From Verrucomicrobiales bacterium (GTDB lineage Bacteria > Verrucomicrobiota > Verrucomicrobiia > Verrucomicrobiales > DEV007), in assembly GCA_022424805.1 (NCBI GenBank), contig JAKMGR010000096.1, positions 1 through 5,981 of the forward strand: a stretch of 5,981 nucleotides of DNA, in the 5' to 3' direction. The notes beneath the pieces are model-generated. The model had not been told where the DNA came from and made no database searches. It saw nothing but the letters and a program-made list of their open reading frames with translations. A program made the translations under genes and the position numbers. Positions 1 to 5,981 of this stretch are shown here, piece after piece; the stretch's first letter is position 1, and the number at the start of each line of letters is the position of its first letter.

Positions 1-670
1 GCTCAACTGCGTTGCCGGGCTTGACTGAGCCACCATACTGAATGCGCGTTGCTGCAGCGACATCGTCTCCGTAGAGTTCACCAAGAACACTGCGAACGAA
101 AGCCTGAGTATCCTGTGCCTGCTCGGGCGTTGCCGTAACTCCGGTTCCAATGGCCCAGACGGGCTCATAGGCGATGACGATGTCGGCCATCTGCTCGGCG
201 CTGATTTCAGCAAGGCTGCCAGAAAGCTGAGTGCGGAGAACGCTTTCCAACTGGCCGCCTTCGCGCTCTTCGAGAGATTCACCAATGCAAAGAATCGGCT
301 TCATCCCTGCTGCGAGAGTGGCGTGTACTTTCTTGTTGATGACTGCGTCGTCCTCGCCATAAAGGGAGCGGCGCTCGCTGTGTCCGAGAATGACGTAGTC
401 GGTTCCAACATCGTTCAGCATCGCTGCACTGGTTTCTCCGGTGAAGGCACCGGAAGCTTCATGCGACATGTTTTGTGCTGCCACGGCGACAGCGGGATTG
501 GGCCCAATCAGTTCTGCAGCTTTGGGCAGAGTGACGAAGGAAGCTCCGATGACAATGTCGACAGGGGTGTCGGCTGGGTAGTTGGCGAGGAACGTGTCCA
601 GGTAAGTGGTAGCCTCGGAGGGCGTCACGTTCATTTTCCAGTTGGCGGCGATGATAGGTTTGCGGCTCAT
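1..670 (-). CDS. tpiA: Triosephosphate isomerase, 3' end cut off by the window edge
   Basis: Triosephosphate isomerase interconverts dihydroxyacetone phosphate and glyceraldehyde 3-phosphate in cytosolic glycolysis and gluconeogenesis. The first 223 codons are present; the family is about 250 residues long, so roughly 30 residues lie outside. The N-terminus has the substrate-binding AANWKMN (residues 8-14, Lys12). GHSERR (96-101) carries the electrophilic His97, and AYEPVWAIGTG (167-177) carries the catalytic base Glu169 and the start of mobile loop 6. YGGSVKPGN (212-220) is the phosphate-binding loop. All catalytic residues are intact. The ATG at 670 is chosen because the strand-1 motif follows within eight residues. 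There is no Shine-Dalgarno; a GC-rich hairpin lies just upstream instead. The gene follows pgk on the same strand after a 116-bp spacer, which suits a pgk-tpiA unit. Identity is near certain; the C-terminus cannot be judged. Confidence 0.97.
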   Translation of the reverse strand, partial: MSRKPIIAANWKMNVTPSEATTYLDTFLANYPADTPVDIVIGASFVTLPKAAELIGPNPAVAVAAQNMSHEASGAFTGETSAAMLNDVGTDYVILGHSERRSLYGEDDAVINKKVHATLAAGMKPILCIGESLEEREGGQLESVLRTQLSGSLAEISAEQMADIVIAYEPVWAIGTGVTATPEQAQDTQAFVRSVLGELYGDDVAAATRIQYGGSVKPGNAVE

Positions 671-679
671 GTTTGTAGG

Positions 680-692
680 GCGCCTGCGGCGC
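680..692 (-). promoter_or_regulatory. Small GC-rich hairpin just upstream of the tpiA start
   Basis: GCGCC and GGCGC form a perfect 5-bp inverted repeat around a 3-nt loop. It sits 10-22 nt before the tpiA ATG, close to where a Shine-Dalgarno would be, and no Shine-Dalgarno is visible. It could modulate translation initiation or be a short extragenic palindrome. A 5-bp repeat in GC-rich sequence can also arise by chance. Confidence 0.3.
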
Positions 693-757
693 GTGAGAAG
701 ATTAGAAGCTAAAAATGTGAAAGGTTAGTGATTCAAACAGGATTTGATCAGTGAGGC

Positions 758-788
758 AACAGGGTTGGATGGTGGACAAAACCCTGTT
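758..788 (-). other. Intercistronic hairpin overlapping the pgk stop codon
   Basis: AACAGGGTT and AACCCTGTT form a perfect 9-bp inverted repeat with a 13-nt loop. On the minus strand it begins inside the TAA stop codon of pgk. What follows on that strand (GCCTCACTGATC) has no T-run, so it is not a standard intrinsic terminator. A 3'-end-protecting structure, or partial attenuation between pgk and tpiA, is a reasonable guess. A second, weaker stem lies in the same spacer at 729-750: TGAT+CAAA against TTTGATCA, with one bulged T and a 5-nt loop. Confidence 0.5.
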
Positions 789-1995
789 ATGCATCATCAA
801 GCGCGGCGATTCCAGGCAGTTCTTTTCCTTCGAGAAGTTCGAGGGACGCTCCTCCACCGGTGGACATGTGATCCATTTCCTCTCCGAATCCGAACTGGTT
901 CGCTGCAGTGACGGAGTCTCCTCCGCCTACGATTTTGATCGCGCTCTCGTTGGCGGCGATAGCAGCTCCAACGGCTTTCGTTCCGATGTCAAAACCTCGC
1001 TTTTCGAAGACTCCCATCGGTCCGTTCCAGACGATAGTTCCAGCTTCGGCAATCTTGGCGGCGAATTCTTCACAGGCGCGGTCGCCGATGTCGATTCCTT
1101 CGCTGTCGGCTGGAATGACTCCGCCTTCTTCCCAAGGATCGGTTACTTCGGTGGGCGCGTCGTCGGCGAAATCTTGCGCGTAGCGCGTGTCAGCGGGAAG
1201 AAGAAACTCGGCGTTGTTCGCCTTTGCGGTCTCGATGATTTCGAGTGCCATCTGGCGGGCTTCAGGGGTGTCTTCGACGAAGCTCTTTCCAACTTCGTAG
1301 CCCTGGGCAAGACGGAAGGTCGTTCCCATAGCTCCTCCGATGATGAAGGCGTCGGCTTTTTCCATGAGACGCTCAAGGATCTTGATTTTGTCGGAAACTT
1401 TCGCTCCGCCCATGATTACTACGAAGGGGCGCCGCGGCTCCTTCAATTTGTCGACGAGGAACTCGAGTTCCTTCTCGATGAGAAATCCCATCGCGCAGGT
1501 GTCGATGTGCGCGGTGACTCCCGCAGTCGAGGCGTGAGCGCGGTGCGCGGTTCCGAAGGCGTCGTTCACGTAAATGTCGCCATAGGCAGCAAGCCGCTCG
1601 GCGAAAGAGGGCGAATTGTCAGTCTCGCCAGCATAGAAGCGAACGTTTTCGAGAAGAAGGACTTCGCCGTCCTGCAAATCAGCGACTGCTGCGTCAGCTT
1701 CCTCGCCGACACAGTCACCGACAAATTTCACGTTGGCTGAAATCAGTTTGCCGAGTCGGTCAGCGGCTGGCTTGAGAGAAAACGCGGGGTTCTTTTCTCC
1801 CTTAGGCCGACCAAGGTGGGACATGAGGATGACTCGTCCACCTGCATTGGTGAGATGCTCGATGGATGGGATCGCGCCCTTAATGCGGCTGTCATCGGTG
1901 ATGTTGCCGTCATCGTCGAGCGGCACATTGAAGTCGACGCGCATGAGAACACGTTTCCCGGAAGGGTTGATATTGCGGATGGAGAGTTTGGACAT
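787..1995 (-). CDS. pgk: Phosphoglycerate kinase
   Basis: Phosphoglycerate kinase transfers phosphate from 1,3-bisphosphoglycerate to ADP, giving 3-phosphoglycerate and ATP in cytosolic glycolysis. The 402-residue length matches the bacterial family of about 390-420. The N-domain has RVDFNVP (19-25), Arg37 in DSRIK, HLGRPKG (60-66), LLLENVRF (113-120) and NDAFGTAHRAHAS (144-156), which together form the basic patch binding 3-phosphoglycerate. The C-domain has GGAKVSDKI (196-204), WNGPMGVFE (323-331), GGGDS (357-361) and STGGGAS (378-384) for nucleotide binding and the hinge. Two usually well-kept stretches read differently: GGAMGTTF (220-227) where GGGMA-TF is common, and LPADTRYA (266-273) where LPVDVVVA is common. 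The start gives the standard MSKLSIRN opening. No Shine-Dalgarno is visible. It lies between gapA, 206 bp upstream behind a terminator, and tpiA downstream. Confidence 0.99.
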   Translation of the reverse strand: MSKLSIRNINPSGKRVLMRVDFNVPLDDDGNITDDSRIKGAIPSIEHLTNAGGRVILMSHLGRPKGEKNPAFSLKPAADRLGKLISANVKFVGDCVGEEADAAVADLQDGEVLLLENVRFYAGETDNSPSFAERLAAYGDIYVNDAFGTAHRAHASTAGVTAHIDTCAMGFLIEKELEFLVDKLKEPRRPFVVIMGGAKVSDKIKILERLMEKADAFIIGGAMGTTFRLAQGYEVGKSFVEDTPEARQMALEIIETAKANNAEFLLPADTRYAQDFADDAPTEVTDPWEEGGVIPADSEGIDIGDRACEEFAAKIAEAGTIVWNGPMGVFEKRGFDIGTKAVGAAIAANESAIKIVGGGDSVTAANQFGFGEEMDHMSTGGGASLELLEGKELPGIAALDDA

Positions 1996-2125
1996 TTCGC
2001 GCAGGGAGGTTGAATGGTGGAGGGATATTGAGTCAGCACCCGGCTTTTGTATCCCTGGATATTGGATCTCTGATTTGAGATAATGGCGGTTGGCAGGAAT
2101 CTTCTATTCAACATCCAATATCTCG
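1996..2125 (-). repeat. pgk leader with inverted repeats and degenerate 7-nt repeats
   Basis: This is the non-coding stretch between the gapA terminator and the pgk start. GATATTGGAT at 2058-2067 is the exact reverse complement of ATCCAATATC at 2113-2122, with a 45-nt gap. GGATATTG also occurs at 2023-2030. GTTGAAT at 2009-2015 is matched inversely by ATTCAAC at 2106-2112. ATCTC and GAGAT form a small hairpin at 2066-2081. On the plus strand, four consecutive 7-mers from 2058 each begin with GAT (GATATTG, GATCTCT, GATTTGA, GATAATG). It may be a decayed heptamer repeat, a long-stem leader structure, or binding sites for a pgk regulator. I see no convincing -35/-10 pair, although a pgk promoter is expected here. 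Confidence 0.45.
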
Positions 2126-2162
2126 AAAAAAGGGCGCCACTAACTTTGCAGCCAGGGCGCCC
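2126..2162 (-). terminator. Rho-independent terminator of gapA
   Basis: On the minus strand GGGCGCC (2162-2156) pairs perfectly with GGCGCCC (2138-2132), followed at once by six Ts (2131-2126). The 17-nt interior can extend the stem: CTGGC against GTTAG with two G-T pairs, around a 6-nt loop and one bulged T. It begins 40 nt after the gapA stop codon. It should end most gapA transcripts before pgk, leaving read-through or a separate promoter for pgk-tpiA. Confidence 0.92.
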
Positions 2163-2201
2163 GAAATTCGAAAGGCAATGTAAGAATGCCAGCGGCGGCC
2201 C

Positions 2202-3244
<1,043 letters not shown>

Positions 3245-3329
3245 GGTGAGTGAACGGTTTCGTCACCGTCCTTTTGGAGGCAACGGCGCTACCCTATTGA
3301 GGAAAGCCGATCCGTCAAAGGAAAAGCCA

Positions 3330-3446
3330 ATGCTGGAAGTGATGACTGAGGCCTTCCCGAGAACAAAGTGGCATGGATGTCGGAAATTCGGGGCCGTCAG
3401 GCCCTGTAAATTGCGGAATTCGCCGAAATTTCCTGCGAAAAAGTGA
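3330..3446 (+). CDS. Possible small basic protein of 38 residues, unrecognised
   Basis: This short frame opens with MLEVMTEAFPRTKWHG and ends with NSPKFPAKK before TGA. It is strongly basic in its second half and has two cysteines (17 and 26). It is listed because a good Shine-Dalgarno, AAAGGA at 3317-3322, stands 7 nt before the ATG, whereas most neighbouring genes lack one. No signal peptide, membrane segment or family motif is recognised. It sits alone in the divergent gapA/P-loop region, and a 7-bp hairpin (3389-3406) falls inside it, so the segment may instead be structured non-coding DNA. A chance frame of this length is quite possible. Confidence 0.25.
   Translation: MLEVMTEAFPRTKWHGCRKFGAVRPCKLRNSPKFPAKK
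3382..3433. other. Nested inverted repeats in the gapA/P-loop intergenic region
   Basis: An outer repeat pairs GGAAATTCGG (3382-3391) with CCGAAATTTCC (3423-3433), leaving one bulged A. Inside it, GGGCC-GTCA-GGCCC (3391-3404) forms a compact hairpin that can be lengthened by a G-T and a C-G pair to span 3389-3406. No T-run follows on either strand, so it does not look like an intrinsic terminator. It could be a structured RNA element or a protein-binding site; no known family is recognised. Confidence 0.3.
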
Positions 3447-3600
3447 ACATAAACCGATCGGTGCAGTCGTATAACTAGGAACTTCATTAGCTGAAACACC
3501 ACACCTACGAACACAAACCCTAAGAATTACCTCCCAAACGCCCAATTTATCAGGATTTTAAGAAATTTTGAGAAACTTAAATTTTAGGCTTGCGGTATTA
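3447..3600 (+). promoter_or_regulatory. Candidate promoter region and leader of the P-loop gene
   Basis: A perfect 10-nt palindrome, ACCGATCGGT, sits at 3453-3462, just before TATAAC (3470-3475), which resembles a -10 box; no good -35 box is found at the right distance. Bases 3481-3540 are A/C-rich with only 5 G in 60. Bases 3546-3600 are strongly A/T-rich, with AAATTTT at 3563 and 3579 (a third copy follows at 3606) and an inverted pair TTTAAG/CTTAAA (3557-3562 and 3576-3581). The mix suggests an untranslated leader or upstream control region for the gene at 3640. The promoter assignment is weak. Confidence 0.25.
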
Positions 3601-3609
3601 GTTATAAAT

Positions 3610-3628
3610 TTTACAGTCAAACTGTAAA
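3610..3628. promoter_or_regulatory. 8-bp dyad, operator candidate for the P-loop gene
   Basis: TTTACAGT (3610-3617) and ACTGTAAA (3621-3628) are exact reverse complements around a 3-nt CAA. The dyad ends 11 nt before the ATG at 3640. It directly follows TATAAA (3603-3608), a plausible -10 box without a clear -35 partner, so it would cover the transcription start. That is a typical repressor position. In RNA it would make a small A/U-rich hairpin next to the start codon. No Shine-Dalgarno is visible between dyad and ATG. Confidence 0.45.
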
Positions 3629-3639
3629 TTCGACCTGTC

Positions 3640-4344
3640 ATGAAAAAGCTCATTGTCGTTGTCAACGATCTGGAGCGCTCTGGAAAATCTTCCACGGCTC
3701 GCGCTATCGCCCACCATCTCAAGGATCTTGAGATCAATCCCCTTTTTGTCACATCCAATGGAATGGACATGACAGACTCGTTTGCCGGACAGTTTTGGGA
3801 TCTCGAAGATCAATTTGAAATGTCTCAACTCATTGGTGCTCTCGACCATCACGACGCCGTGATCTTCGATGTCCACACAGGCGCTGCCCGAATCTTTGGA
3901 GAGATTTGTGAAGAAGGAGAGCTTGAGAATCTTCTCGCTGAACTGGATACGGAGATGACTCTCGTCATTCCCAACAGTCAGAGCGAGCGATGCAACGAAG
4001 AGATCAGCGACATTGTTGACATTTACGCCGACGCTGCCGACTACGTCATAGCCCACCTGCCGGCCGAAGGGCACGTAGTCGAGTGGAAGAAGAGCGCCGC
4101 AGAAAAAGCTACGAAATATCTTGGTGCTTCCATGATCGAAATTCCTGCCATGAGTGACGATCTCAAAACTGCCATGGAAAATACGGAGCTTGATTTTGCT
4201 CGAGCTCTGAACAATCCATCGGCCCTGCCTCGCTTCGCCGAAGTCCAAGTTATGCAATGGCTGGAAAAGACTTCCGAAGCTCTTGCCGGCGGTCGCGACT
4301 ACCTCATCCCGGAAGAGATTGGTGCGGTCGCGCTCGACTACTGA
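3640..4344 (+). CDS. P-loop NTPase-like protein, ParA/TraL-like layout, function unknown
   Basis: This 234-residue cytosolic protein is not recognised as a named family. KLIVVVNDLERSGKSSTARAIAHHL (3-27, with a short break after each block) is a beta strand, P-loop and helix. Lys16-Ser17 fit Walker A, but the usual first glycine is Asp10, and the signature lysine of ParA/MinD P-loops (KGGxGK) is absent. AVIFDVHTG (73-81) resembles Walker B with Asp77, in the ParA-superfamily hhhDxxxG form. MTLVIPNSQ (106-114) and YVIAHLPAEG (135-144) look like later core strands of such a fold. The tail has an Ile-Pro loop (168-169), a DFARAL segment and a long amphipathic helix. This order recalls TraL/StbB-type plasmid ATPases, a resemblance from memory only. 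No membrane segment or signal is seen. The ATG leaves just eight residues before the P-loop. It is monocistronic between a dyad and a strong terminator. Confidence 0.85.
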   Translation: MKKLIVVVNDLERSGKSSTARAIAHHLKDLEINPLFVTSNGMDMTDSFAGQFWDLEDQFEMSQLIGALDHHDAVIFDVHTGAARIFGEICEEGELENLLAELDTEMTLVIPNSQSERCNEEISDIVDIYADAADYVIAHLPAEGHVVEWKKSAAEKATKYLGASMIEIPAMSDDLKTAMENTELDFARALNNPSALPRFAEVQVMQWLEKTSEALAGGRDYLIPEEIGAVALDY

Positions 4345-4384
4345 TGTAATTCAGGACGAGCCAAATTTACCCCTCGATACCCTC

Positions 4385-4424
4385 AAAAAGAAAAGGGCCA
4401 TCCTTGCAAAAGGATGGTTTTTTC
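4385..4424 (+). terminator. Rho-independent terminator of the P-loop gene
   Basis: CCATCCTT (4398-4405) pairs perfectly with AAGGATGG (4410-4417) around GCAA, a stable GNRA tetraloop, and is followed by six Ts (4418-4423). An A-rich run (4385-4394) precedes the stem and can pair with the T-tract. The stem starts 53 nt after the P-loop gene's stop codon. It separates that gene from the ThuA-murI unit, and it contains an in-frame ATG (4414) that should not be taken as the start of the next gene. Confidence 0.95.
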
Positions 4425-4482
4425 TCGTGGAATGAAGAACGGCGAAATACCCAATCCGCATCCTGCCCCCATAGTAGCGCGC

Positions 4483-5520
<1,038 letters not shown>

Positions 5521-5526
5521 AGCAGC

Positions 5527-5533
5527 AAAGGAG
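5527..5533 (+). promoter_or_regulatory. Shine-Dalgarno of murI
   Basis: AAAGGAG lies 7 nt before the murI ATG at 5541, an ideal distance. A second GGAGG (5535-5539) is too close to the start to serve. This strong site stands out because gapA, pgk, tpiA, the P-loop gene and the ThuA-like gene show none. It lies in the 20-bp gap after the ThuA-like stop codon, so murI can be translated efficiently from a shared message. Confidence 0.8.
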
Positions 5534-5540
5534 TGGAGGC

Positions 5541-5981
5541 ATGGGATTGGCGTCACCAGTAATTGGGATTCTGGATTCCGGCGTTGGGGGGCTTTCGGTC
5601 TTGCGAGAGATCCGAACGGTTTTGCCTTCGGCTGCAATTCACTATGTCGGCGACTCGTCGCATTGCCCTTATGGGACAAAGTCGCCCGAAGAAATCATTG
5701 AGCGGGTCACGGAGATCGCCGATTACCTGCTCTCACAAGGCGCAGGACTTCTCGTCATAGCCTGCAACTCCGCGACGATTCATGCCGTCAGGCCTCTGAG
5801 GGCCACTTACCCGACTCCCATCGTGGGGATGGAACCCGGGGTGAAACCAGCCGCAGAACAAACTCGCAGTGGAATTGTTGGCGTGCTCGCCACGGAAGCA
5901 TCGATTGCCGGTGAAAAATTTCATCAATTGGTCGACACCCATGCCGACGGAGTCCGCGTCATCACACGCCCCTGTCCGAAG
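5541..5981 (+). CDS. murI: Glutamate racemase, 3' end cut off by the window edge
   Basis: Glutamate racemase converts L-glutamate to D-glutamate, the second residue of the peptidoglycan stem peptide, in the cytosol. The first 147 codons are present; the family is about 265 residues long, so just over half is visible. IGILDSGVGGLSVL (8-21) holds the conserved Asp12-Ser13 pair. YVGDSSHCPYG (35-45) is the typical second motif. IACNSATIHAVR (73-84) contains the first catalytic cysteine, Cys75, and GMEPGVKPA (96-104) matches the usual VEPxxKPA. The second catalytic cysteine, in the GCTH motif, lies beyond the edge. The ATG at 5541 is fixed by the Shine-Dalgarno and by the racemase fold starting within eight residues. 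It is probably co-transcribed with the upstream ThuA-like gene. Confidence 0.97.
   Translation, partial: MGLASPVIGILDSGVGGLSVLREIRTVLPSAAIHYVGDSSHCPYGTKSPEEIIERVTEIADYLLSQGAGLLVIACNSATIHAVRPLRATYPTPIVGMEPGVKPAAEQTRSGIVGVLATEASIAGEKFHQLVDTHADGVRVITRPCPK

Noticed and set aside
751..1740. Open frame of 329 codons on the plus strand, antisense to pgk
   Set aside because: It lies entirely over pgk, whose product is unmistakable. The antisense product shows no family motif, and long antisense frames are common opposite genes with this codon bias.
3590..3608. TTGCGG and TATAAA as a -35/-10 pair for the P-loop gene
   Set aside because: Only 7 nt separate them, far from the usual 16-18, so TTGCGG cannot be the -35 of this -10.
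3598..4257. Open frame of 219 codons on the minus strand, opposite the P-loop gene
   Set aside because: The plus-strand frame has a P-loop, a Walker B-like motif and a terminator behind it, while the minus-strand product has no recognisable motif and would start inside coding sequence.

Overview
The window looks like an ordinary chromosomal housekeeping region of a Gram-negative bacterium. I suspect the PVC group, most likely Verrucomicrobiota. That placement is inference only, drawn from a ThuA-like lipoprotein next to murI, a gap-pgk-tpi cluster, and mostly absent Shine-Dalgarno sequences; no 16S or other marker is present.

The left half (1-3200) is a minus-strand block of lower glycolysis, read right to left: gapA (2202-3200), pgk (787-1995) and the 5' part of tpiA (1-670, cut by the window edge). 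These encode three consecutive triose-phosphate enzymes. A strong intrinsic terminator lies directly behind gapA, so pgk-tpiA is either expressed by read-through or has its own promoter in the repeat-rich pgk leader. A 9-bp hairpin without a T-tract starts inside the pgk stop codon, in the pgk-tpiA spacer.

The middle (3201-3639) is a 439-bp divergent intergenic region. It holds several perfect palindromes, a possible 38-codon ORF with a good Shine-Dalgarno, a G-poor leader, and an AT-rich segment ending in an 8-bp dyad just before the next gene.

The right half is on the plus strand. It starts with an unrecognised P-loop NTPase-like protein (3640-4344) that has a deviant Walker A motif and an overall layout reminiscent of ParA-superfamily TraL/StbB-like ATPases. 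A textbook terminator with a GCAA tetraloop closes it. A separate unit follows: a ThuA-like predicted lipoprotein (4483-5520), then, 20 bp on, glutamate racemase murI (5541 to the edge), which supplies D-glutamate for peptidoglycan.

The most interesting element is the P-loop gene with its own dyad operator candidate. I do not see convincing evidence for a wholly new multi-gene system.
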